This document shows positions 1-12,774 of a stretch of 64,000 bases of DNA, one piece after another (position 1 is the stretch's first letter; every line of letters begins with the position of its first letter). Both the position numbers and the translations under genes were made by a program. This DNA comes from Conoideocrella luteorostrata (taxonomy: Eukaryota; Ascomycota; Sordariomycetes; Hypocreales; Clavicipitaceae). The DNA is taken from positions 186,001 through 250,000 of the forward strand of contig JASWJB010000006.1 of the NCBI GenBank assembly GCA_032433595.1. The letters run 5' to 3'. The notes beneath the pieces are model-generated. The model saw only the letters and a program-made list of their open reading frames with translations. It did not search any database and was not told the origin of the DNA.

Positions 1-1077
1 GGGGAGGGACTGGGCCGACTTACACCACAGAGGTAGATAATAAACGCCAAGTATCATGCCGCCGGACAAAAACAGCATGTAGAAGGTTGAGACAAGCATT
101 GTGCGCTGCTTGATGAGTCTCACGGGCAACGTAGCCGTCTCAGGCATCTTCACCTGTATACCGGCAAATGCAATACCAGTCAAGCCAAACATGACGAACA
201 GCAGAATAATCCGCCAGTTTGCCCAAGCATACGTCGATCCACCCCACTGCAGCGCCAGCAAGAGGCACACCACTGACGGCACGAAGAAGAATGTTCCCAA
301 GGGATCGAGTCGCATTATCTGCTGCTTCACCGTGGCAGGCTCTTCCTTAGGAGGCGCCGGATGCATGAATATGTATAAAAGAGTGAAGGACACCGCGCCA
401 ACGGGGAGGTTCATGTAGAAGCACCATCTCCACGTGGCATGTTGAGTAAAAGCACCGCCGATGAGGGGCCCAACAACAGATGAAATGCCAAATACCATGC
501 CGAAGATGCCCTGGAACATAGGACGCTTATGGAGAGGAACCATGGGGATGATGGACATCATGGCGCCGGTCCAGATACCAGCCGCTCCTACACCTGCAAT
601 CGAGCGGCCGATGATGAAGGCGATTGAGGTGGGGGCAGCGCCACATATCGCCGAGCCGACCTCGAAGATGATAATGGTGATCAGGAACGTCCACCGGATG
701 CTGTAGAAGCGATAGATGCGGCCGAACAATAGCTGGCATGCGGATGTAGTGAGCATGTAGGACGAGCCATACCAGCCAATGTCTCCGAGACTTTTGAACT
801 CGTCTGTGATTCTAGGAATAGCGGTGGCGAGAATCGTACGGTCAAGCGCTACGATGAACATGGACACGAAGATTGATAAGACAATAAGCCAGAATTTGAG
901 CGTCTTCGGCTGGTAGTTCTTCTCAGCTTCGGGGTCGTAGCCAGGACCTGTTCTTGGCGATTTCTCCACGTCGGGCTCTGAGTGACCTAAAGCTGGAGCT
1001 CCATCCTGCGTCTCTTTTGGCGGAGAGACATTGGTTTTCTCGGTGTGGCCGTCAGCATTCTCGTTGGGCGAGGCCAT
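1..1077 (-). CDS. MFS multidrug/toxin efflux pump, DHA14 type (5' part, cut by window edge)
   Basis: This is the N-terminal part of a plasma-membrane drug:H+ antiporter of the 14-TM DHA2/DHA14 family, which exports toxins and fungicides. Exon 1 runs from the ATG at 1077 to 24, giving about 351 residues. The donor GTAAGT lies at 23-18, just after a YYLPLW motif, and the gene continues off the window. A roughly 57-residue polar cytosolic tail comes first. TM1 follows, then LDRTILATAIPRI (motif D1-like), an antiporter motif C (SSVVGPLIGGAF) and WRWCFYMNLPVG, all hallmarks of the family. It is divergent from the Zn2Cys6 regulator at 2254, 1.2 kb away, which makes co-regulation plausible. The substrate is unknown. 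Confidence 0.9.
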   Translation of the reverse strand, partial: MASPNENADGHTEKTNVSPPKETQDGAPALGHSEPDVEKSPRTGPGYDPEAEKNYQPKTLKFWLIVLSIFVSMFIVALDRTILATAIPRITDEFKSLGDIGWYGSSYMLTTSACQLLFGRIYRFYSIRWTFLITIIIFEVGSAICGAAPTSIAFIIGRSIAGVGAAGIWTGAMMSIIPMVPLHKRPMFQGIFGMVFGISSVVGPLIGGAFTQHATWRWCFYMNLPVGAVSFTLLYIFMHPAPPKEEPATVKQQIMRLDPLGTFFFVPSVVCLLLALQWGGSTYAWANWRIILLFVMFGLTGIAFAGIQVKMPETATLPVRLIKQRTMLVSTFYMLFLSGGMILGVYYLPLWCKSAQSLP

Positions 1078-2253
1078 CTTGCGCGGTTAGTACGACAGGT
1101 GTGATGCAAGTTGCGATGGAAGGGTCCACTCGATGAGACGCGACGCAGCAACTGATGCTATGCAAAATATATAACAAGTGGTGTATGCAAGCCTATAAGC
1201 TAAGGGAAGCATGTGGACAGTGATTTGCGAGAATTTGAGACGTCGGCCACCCTAGTATTTATCTTTTTAGCCACATGAATGAGAAGCCATGCAAGATAGG
1301 CGCCCCGAGTCGAGAACATCATCAAGTCCATGCAATCACGGCTATCAAAAGCACTCTCGGTCTTATTATCATGGATCTTATATCCTTCTGGATTCATCTT
1401 CATTGTAGTGTTTCCCCCTTTGTGGCCGAATACACGCTAGCGGGTTGTGCAATATACAAACCAACTGCGGCTCGGTCACGATGTCCCTGCGAAGTCTCCG
1501 ACGAGCGGCGCTATGCCTCTTTCAGAGCTAGCCCCCACGACGTCCCCTCGCAGCTTCGGGACCGACAGCCATCCTTCTGTCCGAGCATCATCACTTGCGC
1601 TGCTCTCTCAAGTTCAACAGCCGCGTCAGTCAGACAATGAACCACACGAAAGTTGTTCGTCGCTTGACTGCTACTTGACGCCAGGTAGAAGAGAGGAGTC
1701 ATTCAGGACTACTCCGCTGCCGATTACATCATAAACGGACGATTTGATCTCATCGATTTGACAAATCTAAACTTTTGACACGCTCAGTCACTACGCCACC
1801 TCATATCACAATCAGCCCCTGGACTTTCTGTCGGGGTTAAACTATTGAATCGGCACTCGCCCCGGATTGGTGCAGTCGTCTATTTCCTTATCCACCTCGA
1901 TTCACTGTCTGGTTATATCGGATTGATAGCCGCATATTGGCAATCACATCGGACACGTCAGACTCATCTCATATCCGAAGCTCCCAACTTTCACAGCAGC
2001 GCCCCCCCCGTCTCAGCCCTACGAACGGATGCTTTCATGCCAATCTTCGTCAGATGTCCTCCCTCCCCTGATAACTGGCCGGCCCAGCAAAATTCAATTT
2101 CAGCTGTACTGTGTATGCAGCCCCGTCGCGAATAGTGGTGGTTCTGCTCCACCATCGCAGGGTACACCATTCACGTGGCTCGTGGCGCGCGGTCACCAAC
2201 ACCTCCCCGCCACCAGCCAGACGCAACCTCCGGGTCATACATAAAACCGCAAG
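1078..2253. promoter_or_regulatory. Divergent intergenic region between pump and Zn2Cys6 regulator
   Basis: The 1.2 kb holds no credible coding region; short open frames on both strands overlap and lack family features. It must carry both promoters. One CGG-N8-CCG arrangement is visible (CGG at 1851-1853, CCG at 1862-1864), the kind of inverted triplet bound by Zn2Cys6 dimers, but a single copy could be chance. Confidence 0.5.
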
Positions 2254-4793
2254 ATGTCTGCCCAGCAGGCCAGGCTCGGACCCGGAGCTCCTCCCCACGG
2301 TTCGGGCTCCGAGTCTCTGGGTCAGCAGCACACCGACCCATCAATGGTCAAGTTGACCCGCGGAACAAGCTGTGTGCTCTGTCAACAGCGCAAAGTGAGG
2401 TGTGACAAGAACAAGCCATGTGCAAACTGCGTTAAGGCTGGTGTGGAGTGTAAAGTGATTCCTCCACCGCCGCCAAGACGACGGAAGAAGCGTTTTCAGG
2501 AGAGAGATCTCATCGATAGACTGAAGAAGTATGAAACCTTACTCGCCGAGAACGGCGTCAAGTTTGATGCTATAAGCCATGACCTGAAGAGCGATGGACC
2601 TCAAAATGAGGAAGTGGACGAGCTGGAAAACGACTTCGAGGCGCTGGAGACGTCTCCCGATGCGAACTCATCACGGTCGACCGCCTCCGTATCAGTTGAC
2701 AAGTACGTCGCGCGCTTATTATGCCTCCTTTCTGATAACCTCAATAACACCCCCTTCAGTACGTTATGTACTAATGTATAGTTATCATTTAGACCCAGGC
2801 GTTCAATATTCTCCCTCCACAGAGAAGTACGACTGCTCCGTCCCACTCAGCCGCTCTTTCAAATACCAAAGCTAATGGAGAGAAACTGCAGTTCCGTGCC
2901 AGCGAAAAACTCCTTCGCGACTCTTCAGATGATGACGAAGAGTCCACCATTCACCGCGCCTTCGACACGATGTTCGCCGACAACAACGGCTTTCCATTCG
3001 TTTTCTCCGGACGCCAGCAATCCACGACGCACTTCCACCCATCGGCCATTCAAATCTTCCAGCTGTGGCAAACATACATCGACAATGTCAACTCCCTCCT
3101 CAAGATCACCCACGTCCCCAGCATACAGGGACAAATTATTCAAGCATCGTCAAATTTGGGGAGTGCTCCCAAGAACATTGAGGCTCTCATGTTTGGCATA
3201 TACGCCATGGCCGTCTCTTCCATGGAAGACGGCGACGTAGAGAAGATGTTTCATCAGACCAAGAAAGACGTTTTGGCGCAGTTTTTCACGGCACTGCAGC
3301 AGGCGCTGCTCAATGCTGGGTTCATGCGAACAAATGACTTTTTCACCTTGCAGGCATACGTCCTTTACTTGTTCGCCATCCGATGGACCGTCGACCCTCG
3401 CCAGGTTTTTTGCCTCATCGGCATAGCCGTTCGCATAGCGCAGAGAATGGGCCTCCACAACGATCCAGCCGGCTACGGCCTCCCACCCTTTGAGGTCGAG
3501 CAGCGCCGGCGCCTCTGGTGGACTATCGTAGGCTACGACCGCCGCATTGGCGAAATGACCGGCTCGACCGTTACAGCTCTGTCCAGCGGCGGTGACTGCA
3601 AACTGCCCATCAACGTAAACGACTCAGACCTACACATTGACGGTAAAGAGCTCCCCACAGCGCATAATGGCCCGACAGAAATGCTCTTCGCTCTTACACG
3701 TCTTGAAATGGCCATGGCCGTCACAAGCAACAGCAATCGAGATAGCGCCAAAATCAACCCTGATAGAGCCAGTCCGTCTGCATCATCTGGTAGCTCCTCG
3801 TCAAGGCAGACTCCTGTCCCAACTATTCGGATCGCAGGCCAGGACTCACCCTCATATACCTTTGACGGGTTCTGCGCTCACATGGAGGGCACGTACCTCC
3901 AGCACTGCGACCCCAAAATTCCACTGCACTTCTTTACCATCACCATGACCAGACAGACACTCGCCAAGATGCGCGTGATCAGCTATCTCATGCGGATGCA
4001 TACCGCTCAGGACCCCCTCCCAGAGATCGAACGTGACAACCTTGTGGTCCTCTCCATCCAAATGGTCGAGTACGACAACATCGTCCACGCATCGGATTCC
4101 CTCAAACCGTTCAAGTGGTTCACATCACACCACTTTCCGTTCCCAGCGTACATGTTCCTCGTGCAGGAGCTTCGTCAACGATGTTACGGGCCGATGGTCG
4201 AACGGGCGTGGGAAGCCGTCGCATCAAACCACAAACTCCGAGGCATGATCAGCAATATGCACAGTCCCCTGCATGCTGCCTTTGGAAGACACTTTGTCAA
4301 AGCGTGGGATGCTCATTCCGAGGCATGCATCGCCAATGGCAGAGAAGCTCCCACCCAGCCAGCCTTTATCGCAGCCCTTCGCGACAGACAAGACCAGAAG
4401 CACAGAGATAAGATCCAAGGCAATGATCCCGCGGTGGACCAGTCTCAATCCTACATGCCCGACGGGCATCACGGCGGCGGCCAGGATTCTCCTGAAATCG
4501 GTGATGTTAATGTCATGATGACGCCGCCATCGGTGGGACGACCCACTTTGGCGAGCAGTGCGGCGAGCAGTGTCGGCATGGATGGGACATCCATCCAAGA
4601 CACGGCAGATATGGACTGGACATATATGATGCCCAGCTTTACGCCGCATATGGGCTTCGCGTCCGGGTGGCAAGGGTTTCACAACTTTGAACCGTTTGGG
4701 GGAGGGTCAGGTTCCGGGCCCGCGAATAACAACAGGATGGGCGGGATGGGCCCAGGTGGCCCAGGCGGCCCAGGCAGTGGGGGGATGTACTAA
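2254..4793 (+). CDS. Zn2Cys6 fungal-specific transcription factor
   Basis: Nuclear DNA-binding regulator. The binuclear zinc cluster CX2CX6CX5CX2CX6C (Cys40, 43, 50, 56, 59, 66) is followed by a basic PPPPPRRRKKR linker and a short coiled-coil-like stretch (RLKKYETLLAENG). The middle homology region has ALMFGIYAMAVSSM, FCLIGIAVRIAQRMGLH and EVEQRRRLWWTIVGYDRR, typical of the Fungal_trans domain. The tail is Gly/Pro/Met-rich. There are two exons. The acceptor is TTTAG with exon 2 from 2793. The phase-consistent donor is GTATCA at 2689 (435 nt, then 2001 nt, 811 aa). A stronger-looking donor GTACGT at 2703 breaks the frame, so the exact 5' splice site is unsure. It is divergent from the pump at 1077 and convergent with the methyltransferase. 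Targets are unknown. Confidence 0.92.
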
Positions 4794-5232
4794 CTAAGCT
4801 AATATATTTGAATGGTTGCGTATTATTAATAGCCAACCTATAATGAGGTTTTATCGGGAGCAAGCTGGCTCAAGGAGCAATTGAGGGCGTATTTGATGGC
4901 AATGGATATGAACAGGGCAGGTTCTCACCTCCCTCTGTAGACATAGTAGTACAAGCTCAACTAAATACACACATAGCATAGTTTTTGTCACTAATTCGCA
5001 TCGAACTCGCTCTCCGTCATTCGGCTGTACCATAGTCGCATTGACCACGCGAAGTCTATTGAAATGGTTCGGATTGGTCTGGTAGTCCCAAAACTATCAA
5101 CACATGACAAAACACCATTTTTCCATGCATCTAGCCTGCTGATTCTATACTAAACTGTTGGACTACTTATTCCATATACCACAGACACTCCTTGTCGTGC
5201 TCTTGGAATCTTCATCGTCGAATCTCAAACGC
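4794..5232. other. Convergent intergenic region, 439 bp
   Basis: This is the shared 3' region of the regulator and the methyltransferase. It is AT-rich and I see no gene, repeat or RNA. Confidence 0.5.
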
Positions 5233-6424
5233 CTATCCCGCTAATGGCTTTTGAGCCCAGCAATCAATCCACTCATTGCAAGTGTGAAGATCAGTATCGT
5301 TAAACGCATCCAGTATTTCCTGTCCGATGTCTTGTGCCTCATCATTGGTAATTCCCATGGCTTCATGCTTCACAAACAGAGTTGGCAGCAAATGAGCATG
5401 GATAATCTGGTTGAACATGCCCATCTCCCTCATCTTGGCATCCTGGTGCCAGCGACCTATGGGAATCTTGTTGCGACGTACGGAAACATTGACAAACCCG
5501 ACCTCCCGAACAACGTCCGGTATACGGTCAGGGATGCTCAGGTTCCACCCGTATACATCGGAAAAGGAACCTTCGATCAAGTCATACAGCTTGTAGAGTG
5601 GATGCTCGCGAAGAGGTGTTCCGTCTTCCGCAAAAACCTGTGGGACAATTTCGTGGCATTCGATCCACCCTCCGGGCTTCAAGTTCCTGCAATGGTGTCG
5701 GCTATTGGGTACAGGGTTGTTTTATCGGCTATTTTCCACTTACTCAAATGCTCGTCTAATCATCATTACAGGATATCTGACGGTTTGTAACACGGCCCGA
5801 ATATGAATCAAATCCGCCCCGGAGTATATACTCGACCAAGAGCGGTCTTCATCGTCCAAGTCTTCGACTCGAAACTCAGCATTTACTGGTGTCCAACGTG
5901 ACTGGATTGGAGACAGATCAGTGCCAATTACCCTTGCGCTGGGAAACCTCTCGGCTACTAAAAGCGACTACTCGTCAGCAACAAGTTTATTGAAGGGGGG
6001 CGTGGGCGGAGAGGGGGGGCGTGGTGGTAAGGAGCTGCGAACCTTCCAATACCCAGTTTCCAACACCGGTGCCAAGATCCGCAATCTTTTGCGGATTATC
6101 GGCCACAGGAGCAAGAAAAGGACTGCCATTTAGGATATAATCACTGTAGAGTTTGTGTTTGATGCCTTCCCTGGTCTGTTCCGTCTCGTCATTAGGCATG
6201 CCGTACCGATCCCGTAACAAGCCTTGATATCTTCTGTTGATACCGTCAGTAAGGTCGTTTCTTGTCTGTGTGAACTGGGAAAGGACAGAAAGCGGGTTTC
6301 GTTACCGTCCATGTTCGTAGTGATAGATGAGACGGGCTGTATGTATTGAAGTAAACTCGGACACTCCAAAGGACTCATCGTAGTCAGAGGTGATTTCCTC
6401 GTCTGTGGAGTGTGGGGTGTTCAT
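5233..6424 (-). CDS. LaeA-like SAM-dependent methyltransferase
   Basis: A class I methyltransferase of the LaeA/UMTA-like family common in fungal secondary-metabolism regions. Four exons fit exactly: 6424-6306, 6233-6043, 5957-5744 and 5686-5233, giving 325 aa, the usual family size. Landmarks in order are HGRRYQG and GMPNDE near residues 38-55, SAM-binding motif I DLGTGVG (about 92-98), VIGTDLSPIQ (the acidic ribose-binding motif), and LKPGGWIECHE (post-motif III). The start is the first in-frame ATG after an upstream TAG. The second intron is strikingly pyrimidine-rich on the coding strand. The substrate is unknown; closeness to a pump and a Zn2Cys6 regulator hints at a small metabolite locus, but no backbone synthase is visible. 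Confidence 0.93.
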
Positions 6425-9299
6425 CTCAATGTGCGCAGTCTACACTCGAGAGAAGAGGGTTTATGAACACCGACGTCAGCTCCGTTTTGAGAATGGGTAC
6501 CAATGTGATGAGGTCGGCAGAATTCTGTTTGACATCGGTGAGTACCAGCAAGAGACTGTGCGATGTTATATACTAGAGAAGCTCGTCTCACGGCCTAACA
6601 TAGGAGGCTAGCCGACTGGGCCCTAGGCCGATTTTGAATCCCGGGCTGGTCACCGGACAGGGACAGGACAGGAAGAGAGGGGCGCGTGAAGTAGAGTGGG
6701 CGGATGCAGTCCCAGAAACCCGGGACAATGTGTTGTGGCTGAGGTGTTCCGCAGATATTGGCCCAAGTAGGCAGTGGACACGGAGACGTCTGGGCAGCGG
6801 CGCTTGGCTTTAGATGTGATGGGGGCGACGGGATCAACCGATGGCAAAAAGCTGTAAGTGTGATGGCTTGGGTGTTTTTAAGTGCGTCTGTCTTCATATT
6901 TTATCCGGCTTCTCCCAAAACAACGACCAGGGTTCCGATGGCAACGTCGAATGCAAAAACGATATGGAACTCCCGCAATCAAAGAATCTTAGTCCGGAGA
7001 CTCACAGTCCAAAACATCGTGAGCGAGATAGATACAACCAACTCGGCAAGAGAGTGAGATTCAAGCCCTGGCAAGGATACTGGCTATCCTCCGATGCAAT
7101 GTAGTAAGGATACCCCTGTTCAGAACAGGGAGGAGCCACGTCAATGTGTATTTGTGTACAGTCAGTCACACAATCCGGCTCAAAATAGTCTGCCGGCGAG
7201 GGGAATACACAACAGGCAGGTTTTCGTCCTGGTCTGCCCGTGTCTTTCGGCGGCACCAAGTTCAAGGTTGAACAGTCGAAGGGTCCCGTTCGAGCAAGGG
7301 GGGGCTGATGGGTCGCCGAGGAGCTAGAGGAAGCTACCTTAGGCGTTTCCCGCTACCCAGTTGTCGATTTCATCGTGCAATCAGCAGGAGCGTCATGTTG
7401 TCGTGAGAGACCAAACATGTGCGAAGGCTTTGGAGCCGCCACTGGTGGCAGCGAGATGAGACATGCCGGGCGATGTCATTATATTTCTCTTATAGTCAAC
7501 ATGGGTGGGTGTCGCGGCAGTCATGTCGGCGTCATTTCCGCGTCGTGGAGACGAGCCGGCCAGACGAGAAGCGAAAAGCGGTTGAGTGTGCTCTAAATCC
7601 GCTAAATTAGGTATACTAACAGCTTTCAGCCGAGGCCCACAGTCTTGGATAAGCGGATCCATCACTCTTGGATGCAGTTTGTATTTAACTGATTTGACCG
7701 ACTACGAGGAATGGTGCTGCGTAGCTTGCTTTAGCTGAGCAGCCAGTGCAGACGGTCTGCAACCGCCCCCCCCCCCTCTCATGTGTGAGTTTCAGTGCCG
7801 ATTTGTTCTATGTATAACTAGTTAGGTAGCTACAATGCTTATTCCAAGAGCGAGGACTGATTCAACTGTCTCAAATGGTTAGACATTTTGGAGTAACTAC
7901 CCCGTACAGTCTCAACGGCTTTCCTTGGTTGCCTGTATTTAGCAACTACCTTGCGGGTTTTTCCGGATTGTTTTAGTTGGAAGGTCAGATCAGTCAGTGG
8001 TATTTCGCTTTGTGACCGGCTCGTCACTGGCGTGGATATTCCTTGTTATTGCCATACTCGTTCCCGTTCTGGGAAAGTGTCGTCGTCGCTGTCCACGCTG
8101 GGGTCGCAAAGCTGCTGTAATATCTGGGCGGATGTTGTGAGATACTGGCTCAATAGTTTTCATTTCGCCGGCCAAGCGTCAATACATAAGCCTTCAGCCT
8201 CGACTAGGAACTCCAAGCACAATAAGAGGAACATCGGTGGAGGTTACTTCGAAACCCCTTCAACCAGTCCGAGCGCAATAGGCGATGGCTTGCATGAGGC
8301 TGCGTCGTAACTAAGCGACAACTGGATTCGTCCGCATGGCCCTTGCTGTTTTCAAACTGGGCAACGGCTTGCACCAGAATGAGACATGGCGCATGTCCGA
8401 ATGAACCACGTCCCGTGATCTCGATGTACTCTGTTGCTATGGACGGAGATGGACGTCTGCCGGAGCCGATCCGCAGCAAGAATGGATGCTAATTATAGTG
8501 TGATAACAAAATGAGCAGAGCGCCCGTCTTCTCTAGGTTTGTGCCGTGGCTTGCAATCGCTTAGTGGTTGCGTGGGGGATGCCAAGCGCGCCCAAGTCAA
8601 TTGTGCGGTCTGGTGTTTTGGCGCTGCACTGTGAACCTGTTTGGGCTAGTGCCAGGCCGGAGATGATGGTTTTGGACAGCAAGTGATGGGTGCTGGCGGC
8701 TGCTTTCCTGAGTCCCCCGTGCCCCGCGCAATACCAACAAGGCACGCTGCAACACACCACCACAATGCCAGCCCGGACCCCTGCAACTTCCTGCTGCCTC
8801 CTGCTACCTGTGCCACTGGTGCTGCTCCCTGCAAGTTCGGGTCGGGCCCGCCTTCCCGCGTTTCTTCGCCCAGCAGAGCTTGTCGCGTGCCGTAAGTGGC
8901 AGGCGCGTCTCTGGAGTGTCGTCGCAACCGCGTTGTAGCCACTGCCAAAACAAACTTCGCATTCTTGTGAGACTAACGCTGAAGTCATACCCTCGTGTCA
9001 CTTTCCGCACGCTCAACACGCAATTGAGCCTTGCGAGCGCTCCTCTTCTTTCGCAATATCGACTTTACATGCATCTATATGCCAAATAATTACCTCCGCT
9101 AACTCATATTCGCCGCCTTTCACCGGATCGCGCAGACACTTAACGCGCTAATTCTTACGGCGCGTTGTGGCTGTACACGGCACCATACAATACGACAACT
9201 TCCACCACCGCATAGCTACCGAGCTCGACATTGAAACGCCTCATGCTCCATGAATTCACAGACTCTTCAATATCGACCTCCGTCTAGACTCTTGCGGCC
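6425..9299. other. Gene-free stretch, 2.9 kb
   Basis: No open frame here shows domain signals; those present overlap on both strands and are low complexity. It contains an 11-C tract at 7766-7776. The right end is presumably the CDC45 promoter and leader. No tRNA or other RNA gene was recognised. Confidence 0.5.
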
Positions 9300-11974
9300 A
9301 TGTATCTGCCACGGTCGCTGATATCAAAGCTATACACGCACCTTCAAACCACGCGCCACCCGTTATCTCCGCCCGTTCTGATTCTCGTGGCTCTTGAGCC
9401 TGACGCCCTTTGCGGCTGTCGGATCCTCACCCGTTTATTAAAGCATGATTACATACCACATAAGATACAGCCGGTTGCTGGTTATAATGCCCTTGAAAAG
9501 GCTGGTAGGGAACTTGTTGTTCCCATGATGCAGAGTCAAGGAGGGTCTGGAGGTGTCGTCGTATGCCTTGGAGTTGGTGGCATGGTCGACTTGGGTCCGC
9601 TCCTGGGGCTCGAAACGGACGGTGAGGAATCGCCCTACAGTGGCGTTGAGGTTTGGGTCATCGATGCGCACCGTCCATGGAATCTTGGCAATGTGTTTGG
9701 TGGTTTCCCTTTGGAAGGCCCTTCAAACGACATCAATTCCTACCAGTCACGCACGCCACCAGGAATTTCTGGCGGACAAGTTGGTCGCGCTTATAAGTCT
9801 GGCAACGGTGGCATCGTGGTGTTTGACGACGGTGACATTGAGGAGGAGCTTGGCAAGGAACGGGACGCGTATTCAAGCTTAGTTGACATGCCAGACATCG
9901 ATGACGACGACCAGGAGAATATAGGATACTCGGACGATGAAGATGCTGGCGACAGCCAGGACTATACATCGTCTCGCGCTGGTCAGAAAAGGAAAAGTTG
10001 GTCAGACGGCCACAATGATGATTCGAGCGACGATGAAGATCGACCCCACCAGCGACGGAGGAGCAACTCGGTAAGAAGATCGCTGGTGATTCTCAAACAT
10101 AGCATGTGCTAACGTATCGAGTTTAGTCAAGCCCAATTGACTCTCCTCAACGACCAACACATAGAGGACTTGTGTCTCTACGCGACCCCGAAGCTGGCCT
10201 TTCCAGTGATCCAATTGAGCCACCGTCGGCCGCTCAAGAACCTCCAGCGCCGTCTGCACGCACTCTGCGAAGACGACTTTTACGGCTACGCCAAGACAAT
10301 GAAGCTGTTCTCCACAAGTATTATAAGATGGGCTTGTCATTCGCGGAACCGATTTCCTCCATGATGTACTCATTGGCATCTGAGCTTGGTCGGGAAGACA
10401 ACGACTTGCTTTGGCTGACCATTGTCGGGGTAACATCTATGGAGTTATATGGTCGTTCATCAGCAGGTGTCGCCGCACCAATCCGCGCCAACGACACGAG
10501 CAGGCCGGCGGGTTGGATGGGTATACGGGGAGCGAGACTGCGTCAACTACTGCGTGACGAAGTAAGGCGTCTCAATCCGCCGGAGATTACCAATGGACGT
10601 GTTGCGCCGGAAAATACTGGTGTTATCCCCACCACAGCCCGCAATCCTGAAGATACTGGCATCAGGCTCTCTCCGGAGCCGAGGTTCCTTCTCATTCGGC
10701 ATTGGAGTTTGTACGACAGTATGCTGCACTCGCCATATCTCTTCTCGCGGCTTAAAACATGGAGCGAGACAGGCATAAAACGGCTCCACAAGCTACTGGC
10801 CAAGATGGGAGTTAGTTTGGCTCAATGCAAACAAAGTTATACCCACATGGACATGATGCTCAAGCGCGAGCTCAGAGCCAAGCTTTTAAAGTACGGGTCG
10901 TTATACAATCTCGACGAAATGGTCCCAGCTGTAGACACGGATGGCAAGGACCGGGCTGGTGCCAAAGACGGCTGGGGCTTTGTACGAAGCTGGGGTTGGC
11001 GAGCAACACTAAGCGCGCAAGATGTTAGCGTTGTAATCGGCGCCCTACTCGAGGTTGGAAAGCACATACAAGCGACAGATACGTCAATGGCCGTTAGCCA
11101 GATTGCCCAGGAAATTGAAGACGAGGCGGAATTCACTGCCCAATCAGAAGAATGGGTCAGCCGGTTCTGGGAAGCTTATGATGCGCTAGAGAAGTAAGCT
11201 GATCGACATGTACGCCGAGTTCTGTTGCTAACTGTTGTCGACAGCATTGATTGCCTGAAGGCGGGACTCCCTACTGCAAAATTCTTGCATAGGGCCATCT
11301 ATCGCACGGGAACCTCCCTCATCAACAAAAAGCAGGTCAAACATCTACGCGCCTTTCGTATGTGCGTTGTCAAGGACGGTCCAGACGTTGTCCTTTTCAC
11401 TCATCCTGCCGCTCTCACAAAACTTTCCTTGTGGATCGGAGAAGCCCTCGCCGAACAAGAGCGAGAATCTCATGGCAAGCTATCTCACGGTGGCCGAGGC
11501 ACTCCGCTTGTGGTTGCCAGCTTGAATGAAAAACGGGGTGTTTACATTGTCGTCGGAACAGGCGGAGGCGGTGGACCCGACACGACGTTTCTGAACCGAG
11601 AGGCAGCAAAACGCCGGAAGGCAGAAAAGGAGTCAATTTCGAAAGAAAAAGAAGCATCGCGGCTAGCGAGAGAAAAGATAAAGGAAGAAAAGCGAGCAGC
11701 GAAACGCGCAGCTGGACAGGAGGAGGATGACGAAGAATTGGAAACAGAATCCGAAGCTTCCGACTCTGATTCAGACGAGGAATCGGAAGATGAAGAGGCA
11801 GAGCCCGAGAAGGGGTACGGGCTAAACAAGTTTGGCAGTGCGTTTCAAGAGGTAGTTTCAGAGACAAATGCGCGAGTACGAATCGACAGTTTCGAGCACT
11901 GTGTTGTGGAAGTTAAAAAAGAGGATTTGGGCGGGTTTTTGGAGAGCCTGAGTATGAAGGCGGTCGTGGGATAG
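9300..11974 (+). CDS. CDC45: CDC45 replication initiation factor
   Basis: Cdc45 is the nuclear subunit of the CMG (Cdc45-Mcm2-7-GINS) helicase, needed for origin firing and fork progression. Three exons (9300-10070, 10127-11193, 11245-11974) give 855 aa, normal for filamentous fungi. The N-terminus matches the family (MYLPRSLISKLY), with the DHH-like core ILVALEPDALCGCRILTRLLKHDYI, VWVIDAHRPWNLGNVFGG, then a long acidic linker rich in D/E/S. Exon 2 has LLWLTIVGVTSMELYG and HWSLYDSMLHSPYLFSRLKTW; exon 3 has LPTAKFLHRAIYRTG and FTHPAALTKLSLWIGEAL. A Lys/Glu-rich charged insert (about residues 735-800) precedes the conserved C-terminus. Both introns have GTAAG donors. Confidence 0.97.
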
Positions 11975-12774
11975 CGAAGATGTTGACGGAAGCGTCGATC
12001 GACTTAACTAATGTCTTGTCACATTGGTTTGTTTTTGGGCATGGGTTTTATGGATACACAGCAATGGAGGGCGCTTCGAGGGGTGCAAATGCGTATGGGA
12101 CTTTTTGTGGACATTTCTTATTCGTCTTCTTCTCGGTCTTCTCTTACAATTTAGCAGCACTTTCTTCGCTCCGGAGTCATGGTCATGTCATGAGTGGATG
12201 GGCGAACATTCAGATGGCTGAACGGGCATGTTTAGGTGATATTACTTGCATCAGCTACTGAAATAAGATTTTACCTGTAAGCTTCTGGAATATATCTTTA
12301 TGGCCGTATGAACATGCCGCGGCAGCAGCGTGGGTATCCCGCCGGTCAGCACGGCTCGTCTAATCGCGACGCGGGCAGCCTTGGACGTTTCACGGGCCGA
12401 CTTACATGGTGGCCGAGATCCTTTGCTGATTGATCGACTTGGTAATCCAGGCGGTGCGTAATCTCGATGTGCCATTCGTTCGGCTTGCTGCCAAGTCCGC
12501 ATCCCGGCGAGACGGTGATTATGCGTTGGCCGATGAATGCCGTTACACGACATATAATGGGGGCCGTAAACACCCATGAACATGACCTATAGCTACCCCA
12601 TGTTACGTGGTGTGACAATTGTTGAGATATATAACGGCAGCTTTGCCACATGCTATGCCGATGATCTGTTCAACTAGGTGTGCTGTCCTCCGTACTTTGT
12701 AGCGTAGCCTGTGTTATACGTGGGTCACGAAACACGAAACACGACCGGGTCTAATTGCCATTGCTATCGAAGCA
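11975..12774. other. Intergenic, 800 bp
   Basis: CDC45 3' region and hemerythrin-gene promoter. No supported gene, RNA or repeat seen. Confidence 0.5.

Noticed and set aside
1851..1864. CGG-N8-CCG in the pump/regulator promoter as a regulator site
   Set aside because: Single occurrence without extended symmetry; within chance expectation for 1.2 kb, so only noted in the region entry.
8533..8988. 151-codon minus-strand frame upstream of CDC45
   Set aside because: Low complexity, Arg/Ala-rich, with equally long frames on the opposite strand; nothing family-like.
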